A stretch of 64,000 bases of DNA from the NCBI RefSeq assembly GCF_954871325.1, contig NC_088777.1, positions 46,415,366 through 46,479,365 on the forward strand, given 5' to 3'. Below are positions 38,101 to 64,000 of the stretch, piece after piece; the stretch's first letter is position 1, and the number at the start of each line of letters is the position of its first letter. Source of the DNA: Gordionus sp. m RMFG-2023 (Eukaryota > Nematomorpha > Gordioida > Chordodea > Parachordodidae). The translations under genes were made by a program, and so were the position numbers. Below the pieces are notes generated by a model. The model saw only the letters and a list, made by a program, of their open reading frames with translations. It searched no databases and was not told the DNA's origin.

Positions 38101-39682
38101 TATAATAACTGATCAAGAAATATCATATGAAATACATAAAGTCTTGAAGAATAGAAAGTCTTAAGGTAGGGGAAGTTGAAAGAATACATTGCCTCACATT
38201 ACTCTACAAAAAAAATATTGGAGCTAAGAGATTTCTTAAAAATGGAGGCAATGATCTAGTTCCAATATCTTACTGACTAAAATTAACAAAAAATTAATAG
38301 AAAAAAGGTGATACATAAAATATGGAAGACAGTTTGGCTTCATGCGTGGATGATGAATTAATGATATAATCCATGCAAATAAATAAATGAGGGATAAATA
38401 GAGGGATAGAAATAATTATCTCCATATGGTCTTTCACGATTTAAAGAAAGCTCTCAAACAATCCTAGAAAAGAGTATCTGGTTGACTTGAAGCAGTAAAA
38501 TAAGGAATTACGAGCATCAAAGGTCATTACTCACACCCCCTGTTGTTTATAATAGTCTATCCCAAAAATATTAATAAACAATTTAAAATTTATCTGATAG
38601 AATATTTATTTTTAGCTGAAATTATTTGGAATACAATGTTTGATTATTTAAATAAAGACACAATATTATAAAATAATCTTGACACTTTAGTAATCTCATG
38701 AAAAAAATTTATGTAAACAGTCTTTTGGGCCCTGATAGACATTAATTGTTATTATTTTAATTATGATTCTAACCTTAAAGTTTATAAAACATTTATTCTT
38801 TAAAATTTATCAAGCTTATATAAAAAATATTGAGGATAATTATTATGAATGACAAAATTTTATAAAAAGAAAATTTGTAAACTCTAAAGTAAAAAATAAG
38901 TCAATATAAAAACAAATGTTTTCTAAAGCAAAATAAAATGTAAATTAAGTTACAAGTGTACTCTTATGGGATTTATCAGATTTAAGCCCCACATAAATGA
39001 TATATATTTTAAAAACTAGAGAACTAAAATTAAAATATTAAATGATTAAAGATTTGATGCTACAATCATGAATATTAAATATTTCATTATTAATTTTAAC
39101 ATGACTCAAGTTAAAGGATTAAATAATGATAAGCAATATTTAAAAAAAATCCTACTTACTGCTAATAATGGTTCAGAAGTCATACGTCCTAAATATTTTT
39201 TCTTAATCTCTTCATTACCAAAAAGAATCACAGGCATTTCTGCTAAACTATTTGCCAAAATGGCAGTACTTATCCCAGAACATCCATAAGCCAGTTCTTC
39301 CCCAGTAATACATTCATCAAGACAGCTTAATTCACTTCCACCTAACTTTTAACTGTAATATATTATTAAACATTTTTTATCTACCATATTTTTGAGGTAT
39401 ATGAACATTTAAAAAGCCTAGTTTCCAAGCTTTTTTTATAATATCCATAGGATATTCACCAGTTTTATCATGATGGGAGGCTTTGGGAATAATTTCTTCC
39501 AATGAAAATTTTCGGGCTAAGTTTTGAAATTCTTTCTGATCATCATTCAAATCTAAATACAAAATAATCGATATATTTTAATTATTTATACCAAATCCAA
39601 TCTCTTTTTTAGTTCCTTTATTTGCAGAAAAGAATCTCAAAATTTTAAAATTGGTCTTTAACGAAGAACATATGATTTTCAT
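29145..39682 (-). CDS. ACADM: Medium-chain acyl-CoA dehydrogenase, mitochondrial, 10 exons
   Basis: FAD enzyme for the first step of medium-chain fatty-acid beta-oxidation in the mitochondrial matrix. I read exons 39682-39592, 39552-39385, 39341-39160, 34190-33957, 33199-33128, 32504-32436, 31597-31502, 31037-30861, 29484-29413 and 29222-29145. All are GT-AG, phases agree, 412 codons (human 421). The N-terminus [20 protein letters not shown] is a basic, Ser-rich presequence. Then come [23 protein letters not shown] and WITNGG (flavin and substrate site), [12 protein letters not shown], the arginine-rich [15 protein letters not shown], and [10 protein letters not shown] with the catalytic Glu at residue 390. 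Introns 1 and 2 are only 39 and 43 nt; intron 3 is 4969 nt. Exons 1-3 are AT-biased in codon choice, exons 4-10 use many C/G-ending codons. An AATAAA lies about 20 nt past the stop. Confidence 0.93.
29630..29812. mobile_element. Palindromic hAT MITE copy in ACADM intron 8
   Basis: Core GAAGATTTTGCTCATAGATG and AAATCTCGAGGC are present, with a right end like CGAACCGTTTAACAACAGTA. The left inverted end is missing. Confidence 0.8.
30511..30728. mobile_element. Palindromic hAT MITE copy in ACADM intron 8
   Basis: Begins TAGTGTTGTTAAATATCCCG and ends TTTTTAATAACACTA. The core GCAGAAAGGTTTGGACATCT is intact and the ends are diverged. No clean target duplication. Confidence 0.8.
32118..32330. mobile_element. 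Palindromic hAT MITE copy in ACADM intron 6
   Basis: Core CGAAGATTTTGCTCATGGAT and AAGGTTTGGACATCTATCAG are present; the terminal repeats are strongly mutated but still end CACTA. Confidence 0.75.
33253..33445. mobile_element. Palindromic hAT MITE copy just left of ACADM exon 5 (intron 5)
   Basis: Begins TAGTATTGTTAAAGGCTCG... on the upstream side of exon 5 and carries AAAGGTTTGGACAATCTATA and CGAAATCTCGAGG. It sits within about 55 bases of the exon 33199-33128, in intron 4 by transcript order. Confidence 0.75.
33652..33771. mobile_element. Small inverted-repeat element (ATGTCC type) in ACADM intron 4
   Basis: About 120 bp with inverted ends ATGTCCAAAAT... / ...GACAT and internal matching AAAATTCGAGAAGTTTT-like arms. 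A sister copy lies at 54851-54967 in the SLC3 gene, and half copies are near 6598 and 24600. Confidence 0.6.
34191..36995. other. First part of ACADM intron 3: no gene seen
   Basis: Intronic sequence with poly-G tracts near 34632 and 35957 and a CT-rich stretch near 35775-35830. A GC-rich patch (36825-36900) resembles the ends of the hAT elements elsewhere. No coding signal. Confidence 0.5.
36988..37993 (-). mobile_element. Short hAT element in ACADM intron 3
   Basis: Spans 36996-37985 with ends CAGGGATGGGCATAATTAC and TAATTGCTTCCCAACCTTG. The flanking octamers AGGCAAAG and AGGAAAAC agree at six of eight positions. A minus-strand frame (37474-37749) starting [20 protein letters not shown] and containing [20 protein letters not shown] resembles the segment after the BED finger of hAT transposases, then loses similarity. 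Non-autonomous, internally deleted. Confidence 0.65.
38000..38560 (+). pseudogene. Decayed LINE reverse-transcriptase fragment
   Basis: On the plus strand, shifting frames give [14 protein letters not shown] (38015-38055), then [17 protein letters not shown], and near 38330-38460 RQFGFM followed by DIIHANK and [14 protein letters not shown]. This order (upstream linker, YGFR-like motif, MVFxDLxKAFD) is that of LINE reverse transcriptases of the RTE/CR1 kind. Several stops and frame changes, no 5' or 3' end seen. It sits in ACADM intron 3 in sense with the neighbouring MZT1 pair. Confidence 0.65.
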
Positions 39683-40444
39683 TATGAATGGATAATTACC
39701 TATAGAAGATTATTACAATTATTATAGCTAATGCTATATCATGCCCAATCGGGTTCGGGTGTGTCTAAACTTTGCATCGAGTAGATTATAATAAATAATT
39801 TGGATAGGGCTCTTTAAATTTTTTAGGGGGCTCGAGCTTATGTGCTTGCCCCAATAACGCTACTATGTAGAATATTTTAATAATAAAAATATCTCACTAT
39901 GTATTGCCATTTTTGAAATAAATATAAAATTCTATTTAAATACTTCACCTTTCACTTTCATTAACTTATTTCTTTTTAATTAATCAAATTTTTGTATAAT
40001 ATTTGCTATCTGGTATTTTTAAATAAGATCATTATATATTTTAATTTTGTGTTTAAATAATTCAAATATTTATTACTTGGTTCTAAAAAATACTTTTTTA
40101 ATTATCCCTCTAAAAATTTTGTCTTCCAATTTTCCCCAATGGGTGAACCTAAAATAGTTAGTGACATTAAACGGATCCATTTGAGCTGATTAAAACAGCT
40201 AATTTAATTATTCAACAATATTACGCAAGACTGTAGATTTTTCTCATAAATGGCCTAAATATTTGGACATCTAATTTATGGCTAAGATTCAATTTGTTGT
40301 TTTAAAATGGGATCATATTAAGCCATTTGGTAGTTAGGTGCTCGTATGGTTGGAATTGTCTTACCCAGTTTTCATAACATGATCAGCTGTCACGGTGTTA
40401 CTTCAATATTTTGATTTTCTAATAAGTCAGATTATTTATTAGGT
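39683..40444. promoter_or_regulatory. Divergent intergenic region between ACADM and MZT1
   Basis: The 762 bases separate the ACADM start (minus) from the MZT1 start (plus), so both promoters should lie here. A degenerate copy of the palindromic MITE occupies about 40165-40340 (AATATTACGCAAGACTGTAG, ATTTGGACATCTAA). No specific promoter element can be chosen in this AT-rich sequence. Confidence 0.5.
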
Positions 40445-40681
40445 ATGACCAATCTTTCAAATAATAGAAATAATCTAAATGACGAAGAAATCTTTAATAG
40501 TATGTAAGTTTTGTGATATTAATATATTTTCACTGATGTTTTAGATATATATAAGCTCTCAAATATTATTAACACAAATTTGGATGAAGATTCATTGGCA
40601 ATATGTTATCAATTGATTAAAAATGGTATAAATCCTGATGCTCTTATTAAGGTTATCCAAATAATCAAATCCAATGAATGA
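40445..40681 (+). CDS. MZT1: Mitotic-spindle organizing protein 1 (MOZART1)
   Basis: Small subunit that recruits and activates gamma-tubulin complexes at spindle poles. Two exons, 40445-40499 and 40545-40681, give 63 residues. The 45-nt intron starts GTATGT and ends TTTTAG. The protein aligns with human MZT1 over its helical core: EEIFNIYKLSNIINTNLD, then SLAICYQLIKNGINPDAL and KVIQIIK (human ISRILNTGLD, SICVRLCEQGINPEAL, VIKELRK). It is shorter than the human protein (82 residues) because both tails are trimmed. The start chosen is the only ATG with a short in-frame leader. The stop is 16 nt before the HemK2 start on the same strand. Too small and too interrupted for routine gene finding. 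Confidence 0.88.
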
Positions 40682-40697
40682 TAGTTAGCGATAAAAC

Positions 40698-41448
40698 ATG
40701 GATTTTTTAGATTTTAAACTCCCTACACCTATTTATAAGTTTGATAAAAATGACCTCCAACATATATATGAGCCTTCAGAAGATACCTTCTTATTTATGG
40801 ATGCTCTTGAACTTGAAAAAAGTTTTATTAAAACTTTAGAACCAACAATTATTCTAGAAATTGGTTCTGGCTCAGGAGTTTTAACAACATTCCTAGCACT
40901 AAATTTTGATTTAGATAATACTCATTTTATGGCAACTGATATAAATCCCCTTGCATGTGTTAAAACTAGCGAAACAATTCATTTAAATTATTCCCAATTA
41001 CCTTTAAAAGTAAAAAGGCCAAAAGTTTCAATTTTTATTGATGATTTAGCACAAAGTATAATTGATAGACTAAATTATAATATAGACATGATAATATTTA
41101 ACCCTCCATATGTACCAACACATGACATCACAGACAATGGTCAGAGTGGAGGTTTACTTATAAAATATTTTCTGCAAAATTTTATTAGATTTTAACATTA
41201 TTAACAGATCTTGGGCAGGTGGATTAAATGGCTCTGAAATAATATTCAAGAGTCTAGATAACATTACTCGTTTATTAACACACAATGGAATATTTTATCT
41301 TTTACTATGTGCTGATAATGATATTGATAACATAAAAAATTACATTAAAAATAAATTCCACTTTAATTCATGCATTGTATTAAAAAGAAGAGCTATAAAT
41401 GAAATTTTATATATTGTTAAATTTTATAAAACACATCCTTTTATGTAA
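40698..41448 (+). CDS. N6AMT1: HemK2-type protein methyltransferase
   Basis: Catalytic subunit that, with TRMT112, uses S-adenosylmethionine to methylate the glutamine of the eRF1 GGQ motif. Exons 40698-41151 and 41189-41448 are split by a 37-nt intron (GTTTAC...TTATTAG) and give 237 residues (human 214). It contains YEPSEDTFLFMDAL, the SAM-binding EIGSGSG (54-60), the acidic ATDINP, and the substrate motif NPPY (135-138), then SWAGGLNG as in human AWAGGRNG. Other GT sites nearby in the same phase (for example in GGTCAG) are possible donors; the chosen one loses least. An AATAAA occurs 26 nt after the stop. It likely shares a transcript with MZT1. Confidence 0.9.
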
Positions 41449-41885
41449 TACACTATATTGGTTAAAATGAGTTAATAAATATTTATATTTGTCTTATGAA
41501 TTGAAGCAATCCAGCTTAAAATAGAATGCCAAATATAATATATAATTATAACATACTGATTCACAACTGCCTGTCAACATGGTTGGTAATGGCTAAATTT
41601 TGGCTCAATCTTCAAGTGTCTGCAGAAAATTATCCATTATCATTAAGGCATTTTAATTTATTAAGTTTCTTCCAAATTTGAGCTATCCTTTTGGCTAGAA
41701 ATTTTGCTTAGCTAAAATTGTTTTAAACTGCTTATAATATAGTAATTACCAACTATACCTGATAGTAGTTGAAAATTCATCTATCTATCAATAGTAGGAC
41801 CCTGTTTATATTTTAATTTTGGAATTATTTTTCATATGATAAATTTTATTAACCCTAGATTATATATTGGGCTTTTGAATACCTG

Positions 41886-42229
41886 TTAGGCCATTTTCCA
41901 GACAGTAAATTTTTTCAAAACGGTTTTTGGGTCATGTTACCAGCAATTTTTTTTATTTCCAAAAAAAAACTTAAATTCTAAAATTAATTTTTTTTATATA
42001 ATATAATATTTAAAAAAATAACAATTCGGAGCCAGATTTCAAAACGCCATTTATTCGTTATTAAAATCAAACCAGTTTGTTTTCTATTTACTATTAAAAA
42101 AATGGGTATCTAGATTGTATTTTTTAAAAAATATTATATTTTAATTCAAGAAATTAACATTTTTTTGTAAATAAAAAATTGATTGCTGGTAACATTACCC
42201 AAAAAACGTTCTGTCTGGAAATGGCCTTA
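41886..42229. mobile_element. 338-bp PIF/Harbinger-like MITE
   Basis: Spans 41889-42226 with long inverted ends GGCCATTTTCCAGACAG... / ...CTGTCTGGAAATGGCC, matching over about 65 bases including GGGTCATGTTACCAGCAAT against ATTGCTGGTAACATTACCC. Three-base TTA on each side fits the TWA target duplication of PIF/Harbinger. No coding capacity. Confidence 0.85.
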
Positions 42230-43751
42230 CATTGTAATTAAAAAAAGGCACATAAGTGGTTGAATAAAAATAAAAGAAATAATTAATGTTATTATAGAAT
42301 GGTTAAATTCTAATAATTTTAAACAAATATCTCATAAATTAATGAAGTAGGGAGAAAGAAGAAACACTGGTTAAAGGTGGGTGATATACCCTAATTGTAA
42401 TGGTAATCATAAAATAATTAATTATAAGATTAGATATGGCAAAATATTCACATAAATTTACTCCAATTCCCATATATAAAATAGATAACTATAATTTTTT
42501 AACTGAGCATTGTAAAAAATAATCTATTGTAATCTTTCCATTTTCATCGTAACCACTCAATCTTAATTTTGCATAACATTTTCTTTCCAAAATGTCAAAA
42601 ATCTATTTGAATACTTTTTATTTTATCGATGCTAAATCATAAATGTATCTAAGTTACCACTAAATTTTATAGTCGCATATTCTAACATTGACTTATTTAA
42701 TCGCTCAAAATTAAAACTGAAATGCTGAGAATCTAAGCTCAGAAAAAATAATGAATTTCCGGAATTTCTTAATTTTCAGATATAAAATGGAATAGCCCGG
42801 ATATTCAGTTTAAAAGATAAATTGCTCAGAATATATGCAAGGATAAAATATTTTTTCTGATAAATAAAAAGAAGTCACTATTAGCAATTATCGCGGTAGC
42901 TCTTATCCCGATATTTATTTTGCATTCATCAATTTCGTTATATATGATTCGTATTGGTTTCGCCTTCTCTATAAGATTTTCGCTGTTATAAATTGACGAT
43001 AAAAGTATTGCTGTTATATATTATATTATCTATAAAGGGATCTCGATAAAAGCTATAAAAAATTCTGGACATAGTCTTCGCTGAATAGCATGTGAATGTG
43101 GGATTTCGACAAATAGTTTATCTATAAAATCAATTCGCGATAAAAATATTGCGAAAATGTGTTTTGTGATAAAAGTTTTACTGTCTTTATTGGGCTGTTA
43201 AATTTAATATTTAATTGAGCTTGAAAAAAAAAACCTACAGAAAAAATTGTGATTTCAACTTGAGAAATTTTTTATGACAGAAAAATTGCAAATTTGATTA
43301 TATATATAAATTAACTTTTATAAAATTAGGTAAAGTTTGATCAATTTATCATCTTTAAACAGATTTTTGCTCAAATTTTTTTTTAAAGATTTAAAACAAT
43401 GAAATTTTAATAAATAAGTTGAAAATGATCTTTTGACCATGATATCCATCACACTTCTTTAATATTTTGGAAATATAAAAAGAAACCCCTATCAAAAATT
43501 CTAAAGCTTCCCCCCACTCCTGTTCTTGTTTTCGTTGAAATTATAATACGCATAAATGATGCTCAATATATTTATTTTCTTCAAAATAAAATTTAAGATA
43601 ATTGTGCCAATTGTCCTTTTTCTATATTCCATCTTCAAATTCAGGCCTAATCCGGTTTAAAAATACATTATACTTATTTTTAATTTCTATAGCTAATGGC
43701 GATTTAAAATATACTAAAAAAAACCGAGCTTAGGGCAGGGCCTGATGGTCT

Positions 43752-43973
43752 CTGATATTTTCGATGAGCCGATTTTTAAAAACGACAAACTCAATATTTT
43801 ATCCAAAAAAAATATTATGCAAATGTGAAATTTTGCTCATAGATAACACAAAGGTTCGGATAATCTATTAACGAAATCTCGAGGCTTAAGGCAATATTTC
43901 TTCTGGCGGAAATATTGAGTTAGTCATTTTTAAAATTCGGCTCAAGTCAAATCGAGCCATTTTAACAACACCA
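43752..43973. mobile_element. Palindromic hAT MITE copy 3' of the SLC3 gene
   Basis: Carries GATGAGCCGATTTTTAAAAA, AATTTTGCTCATAGATAACA and CGAAATCTCGAGGCTTAAGG, and ends CGAGCCATTTTAACAACACC. The outermost left end is lost. Confidence 0.8.
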
Positions 43974-44383
43974 ATCCTATTTCTCCACAAAAAAAAACAT
44001 AAAATTATATTTACTTAAATCAATATTTCTCAAATTCTATCATATTTAAGCAAAATTTTATTTGTCATAATAAAATGAACGTAATATAATTATCACAATT
44101 ATTTTTTAGAATATATAAACAAATCATCGGCATAATAAGTTATCACTGGGTAATACACATATTTTTTGGCGAAATAATATTAATAATAAATATAAGTATT
44201 AAAAAGTCTTTTAATATAAATCTATAAAAAAAATTTGTATAAAAAACTAAAATTTTGGCTTACATTTAAAAAATAAATAAATAATGATAATAGATAAAAT
44301 ATTAATTTTAAAAAATTGATTAAGAAGGAATGAATGCATTAAAAAAAACAAAAATATGGGAACAATGCTAATAATATTTTGTA

Positions 44384-59567
<15,184 letters not shown>

Positions 59568-60294
59568 TTCAAAATTTTCAAATTGCGGGATAAATTTAGT
59601 ATTTTGCACGAGAAATATGGAAATTGCGGTAGAAATAAAAAATTTGCTAAAAAAGGCCAGCAAGATCCCGACCGGGCCAGGATTTTAAATTGATTTAATT
59701 ATCCGCCTATTATTTTTTATAATTAGTTTATATAAATACAAATTCGATAACTATTTTTCAAAATAAAATTACATCTTGATTTATTAAAATATATTAATTT
59801 ATAAAAAATAACCAACGATCCTTTTTAAATATAAAAGAATTAAACAAGAAAAAATTTTATAAAAAAAACAAACAATTTTAATTTTACAATGTAAAAAATA
59901 TATTTTATGCGAATGTCCCGCAAAACATCCGCAATTAGAAATCTACCTTGTGTGTGTGTATAACATTATAGGAATAGGCATTTAATTATCACGTATCACG
60001 TTTAAATACATAATAAGGTAATATTGTACTCATTTCAATGATAATTATTTTATTTATTATTGTTCATTCACATTATTATAATCAGTGGAGGAGAGTGTAT
60101 CTACATCCATTGCAAAATAAAAATATTTTCCAAAAATAAGAAATAATACAGATGCAACTACAGTTGCAGCAATTGTAATCAGTTAACCTGTAACAACATT
60201 CACCGAGATACTTATCATTACAATGTGGGTATAATCTTTCACCATAATATTTAACGACTCCAAGATAAATGAAAACTTTACTTGTAGAACAAAA
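59568..60294. mobile_element. Probable 5' end of a hAT element
   Basis: TAGGGTTGCCATTCAAAATT at 59568 has the TAGGG/CAGGG start common in hAT ends, followed by a patch with TTGCGGGATAAATTTAG and ACCGGGCCAGG. CCCGCAAAACATCCGCAATT near 59927 is a partial inverted match. It precedes the hAT transposase relic at 60295 in the same orientation, so it may be its terminus. The junction is not defined. Confidence 0.4.
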
Positions 60295-61020
60295 ATGAGC
60301 AAGGATATCATCAATGTTTTAAAACCTGAGTTCAGGAGGTCAATTCTTGACGATTTGAAAGATGGGCATACATATGCAATTCTAACAGATGCATCTAATA
60401 AGGGAAATATTAAAATATTTCTTTTAATCCTTCGCTATTTCAACAAAATTAAGGACGTTTCAAGAAAACTATTAAATTTTTTCTCCTCAAATAGTGAAAA
60501 ATCCAAAGACATAACTAACCATATAATGGTAAATATAGCAAATTCGGGATTATCAATAAATTGCATGTCAACTTTCTGATCTGAAAATGCCTCAGTTAAT
60601 GTGGAAAAAAACAAGGGTGTATTTACAGAATTGAGTCAGCACAATGTTGGTTGCGATATGTTCCTTATACCCGCCATCTATAGAATTTTAAAATTATATA
60701 AACCTTTAAATATTTCTTAAATAAAGATTATAAAAGCTGTCCTAACATTTTGAAAATTTTTTTCAGTAATGAATGGCAGAGGTATATTTAGGAATGATTC
60801 ACATGTAGGAAATCTACTACATATTGTTAATGTGTAGCTGCAATCAGAAGTCTTGACAAAGATTCACAAAATTATGCTGCAGATGTGTTAATCTTTACAG
60901 TTAAAAATTGACAATAAATTTTATGGCGCCATTGCTAAAACTTAAAATGTTCAAATATTTTAAAAATACCGATAGACATTGATGTCTTGTTTGAGAATAT
61001 TGTAATCCTCTCTATTTTTG
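60295..61020 (+). pseudogene. hAT transposase relic, plus-strand copy
   Basis: The open part (60295-60579, 94 codons) reads AILTDASNKGNIKIFLLILR then FNKIKDVSRKLLNFFSSNSE, the catalytic-core region of hAT transposases (DASN, RYF..., LLDF). From about 60650 it continues, broken, through a segment homologous to the minus-strand copy at 61430-61985 (AIYRILKLYKPL, SHVGNLLHIVNV). About 190 bp present in the other copy, around MFK to the KIPKDIDVLF motif, are deleted here. Frame changes are obvious. Confidence 0.8.
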
Positions 61021-61193
61021 ATTTACAATGTAAAAAATATATTTATTTTATGCAAATGTATAAATAAAAAAATATGGAAGATTAAATATAATGTTAATTA
61101 TATTTTATTTGAGATTTAAATAATGGAATTAAACGTTTACCGTCGTTATTGAGATATTTATAAAATTCCTTGCATGACATATTATAAATTTGT

Positions 61194-61985
61194 TTAACCA
61201 TTAGCTCGGCCTCTAATGTTGTTAAAGCAATCCGTTTTCCAAGCAGTCCTCATCAGGCTAAAAATGCGCTCGGATGAGGCATTAGAATGAGGTAAGGAGA
61301 AGACATACTCGCATTTTTTTTCCAAGCATGTATTGTTATTACGAAAAAATTCTACCCGTTTCTTCTCTGCTTTTAGACACTTTAACTTTAAGTATTCTGG
61401 CGAATCATAAAAAATAGAGAGAATTACAATCTCCTCAAACAAGACATCAATGTCTTTCGGTATTTTTAATATATTTATTAAATTACAAAAACCATCAATT
61501 GACGGTTTCTGTTCCAAGGTCATATTTATAAATTTGTAAATAGAGTTATTAAAATCAAATTTTGATTGTAAATATTCTAAAATTGTCTGAATAAAAATAT
61601 CTGCTTCATTTAAAAATGTATTAATTAGAGTATTATTTGAACATAATATTTTTAGCAATAGCGCCATAAAATTTATTATAAATTTTTAACTTTAGAGATG
61701 AACAGTAGCATGATTTTGTGAATTTTTATTAATAAAGAATATTCTGATTGCAACTGAATATTAACTGCATGTAGTAGATTTCCTACATGTGAAACTAATC
61801 CCAAATATGCTTTTGCCATTTCATACTTGAAAAAATTTTTCAAAATTTTAGGACAGCTTTTATAATTTTTATTTAAGAAGTATTTTTATAAGGGTTTGTA
61901 AAATTTTAAAATTCTATCGATGGCAGGTATTAATGATAACCACCTGATAGGTACATATCGACAACTCACACCATTCCAAGTGAGA
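61194..61985 (-). pseudogene. hAT transposase relic, minus-strand copy with intact hATC domain
   Basis: A 157-codon open frame (61194-61667) covers the C-terminal part and ends with FSLPHSNASSERIFSLMRTA followed by WKTDCFNNIRG, the hATC dimerisation domain. Upstream, with stops, lie AIDRILKFYKP, SCPKILKNFFKYEMAKAYLG and SHVGNLLHAVNIQLQSEYSL. It lies in inverted orientation to the relic at 60295, with which it is tail to tail. Its N-terminal half is missing, apparently cut off at about 61990 next to another hAT element. Confidence 0.85.
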
Positions 61986-62476
61986 CCACTCCACCAACCA
62001 GGCGCGTACGCAGGAATTTGGTCTGGGGGGGGGATAATAAAATTTTTTAAGAAATATTATTGTTAATTAAAAATACTAAGCATAAATATATTAGGATTAA
62101 TAACTTTTCTAAGACACAATTTTAAACTAATGTGAATTAAAAAAATTATATATATAAACCGGCATTGAAAAACTATAAAATAAATGTGAATTATAAAATA
62201 TAAAGTGAATAAACTCACGATATGAATCATTTAAATGACCCAAAATTGAAATTTGAAATTTTTGAGCTTTTAAAATATATAAAGTAAAAAATTTAAATGT
62301 TGGAAATATAAATTAATACACAAAAAGTTTCTTAGGGAAAATTGTATGTTTTGAGCTAATTTTTCCATTATCTATCCTTGCTTGGCGTTAAATACCTATG
62401 AATATTCAAAAGATCCAAATCATTCAATCTACTTTCCGATGTTGTATTTCAACGGTATGTTTTTCACAGACTTGCA

Positions 62477-63085
<609 letters not shown>

Positions 63086-64000
63086 AATAGTACATCTGCA
63101 AGGCTCTGTTATTCTTCTTAAAAAGAAAATGTTCTCTCATTAGTTTATTAAAAAGCTGCTAATATATAACCATTTTAATACATTGGGGGTATAATCTAAA
63201 ATATGTTTGAAATAAAAAGCATCCATAGCATTTTTTGGGACTGTATCAACCATAGTTAATCTTTTAATCATAGTTATTCAGCTAATAAGGCATCATAAGA
63301 TATTTTAACATCTTTATGATAAAAATCTAACAAATATTTATATTTTTTTTATATTACCATATGAAAAAGGTTGGGAGAGGGGACATTTGTTTTATAATAC
63401 TCTTCTACTGATCCTATATTAATGTTTTGACGATGAGCTTGCTTGCTGCAAGTAGAGGGGGACAAATATTAAACGCGTATAGCTCTGCTTTTGACTAAAC
63501 AGTAACATATAATATATGAAATTCTTCAACAACATTAGCTCTAATTTCCTTGAGTTCTAATAAAATGCTCTCCGCTATTGTCATCTTATTAATCAAGTCA
63601 ATGTTATGTTTAGTATTACATAAAATAGTTGTATAATTAAATAATACATTCTAATGAGCAAATAAATTTGGAATAAGTATTGAATCCAACAATCTTCTTG
63701 CTTTTGAGGAAATATTTCTTTCAAGCCCTTGTGATATTTCAGTAATAGCATTAATATTCGGCTCTTCTAACTCCATAAAAGCTGTTACTGCTTGATAGCA
63801 AAGACTCGATCTCGTTGGGCAAGCTTGCAATTTATTTCTCCCTGTTGAACAGGGAGTTTCAGAGATAATTATTATTTGACAAGAAATTTAGATAAATATT
63901 ACGCCACTAAAATTTGAAAATAATAGGTAAATTACGCCAAGGAAAACTTGAAATCGAAATTGATTTATAAAATAACTTAGTAGATGAATGTTAAATAAAT

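Larger units (their letters stand above)
41449..44383. other. Intergenic between convergent HemK2 and SLC3 genes
   Basis: Apart from the two MITEs noted separately, it holds AT-rich DNA without a coding frame. A small GGCC-containing piece of the GGCCCGG module lies around 43650-43745. Confidence 0.5.

Overview
This is an AT-rich animal nuclear contig. It carries spliced genes for mitochondrial medium-chain acyl-CoA dehydrogenase (ACADM), an SLC3-type amino-acid-transporter heavy chain, the gamma-tubulin-complex microprotein MZT1 and the HemK2/N6AMT1 methyltransferase, plus three intronless rhodopsin-like GPCRs. Four small introns of 37-45 nt lie at gene 5' ends beside introns of up to 5 kb. 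A 16-nt gap joins MZT1 to HemK2. Skewed intron sizes and tight gene pairs that look trans-spliced fit a flatworm best, but a hydrozoan or another lineage is not excluded. I saw no rRNA, tRNA or CRISPR.

Layout. 1-8.2 kb is a nest of transposons: the end of a hAT element with a hAT MITE inside it, AT-rich filler, then a second hAT element that was itself entered by an LTR retrotransposon. 8.2-26.1 kb is a GPCR cluster, all on the minus strand. Receptors 1 and 2 sit in a tandem duplication of several kb that includes flanking DNA; receptor 3 is older. 26.1-29.1 kb shows no gene. 29.1-39.7 kb is ACADM (minus, 10 exons, 412 codons). MZT1 and HemK2 diverge from it on the plus strand at 40.4-41.4 kb. 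41.4-44.4 kb is intergenic. 44.4-58.3 kb is the SLC3 gene (minus, 13 exons, 737 codons). 58.4-64 kb is again transposon-rich and ends in an inverted copy of the hAT element that opens the window.

Function. ACADM would act in mitochondrial beta-oxidation. The SLC3 protein would be the single-pass, disulphide-linked partner of a light-chain amino-acid transporter. MZT1 would recruit gamma-tubulin complexes, and HemK2 would methylate release factor eRF1. The GPCRs look like lineage-expanded orphan or chemosensory receptors whose DRY motif has been replaced.

The window is unusually readable as a historical record. Several insertions and microsatellite expansions have their unaltered counterpart elsewhere in the same 64 kb. 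A palindromic hAT MITE family of about 220 bp occurs about a dozen times, mostly in introns. The exon joins for ACADM, SLC3, MZT1 and HemK2 were worked out by eye from reading frame, GT-AG sites and family similarity. All phases agree, but no transcript data were available.
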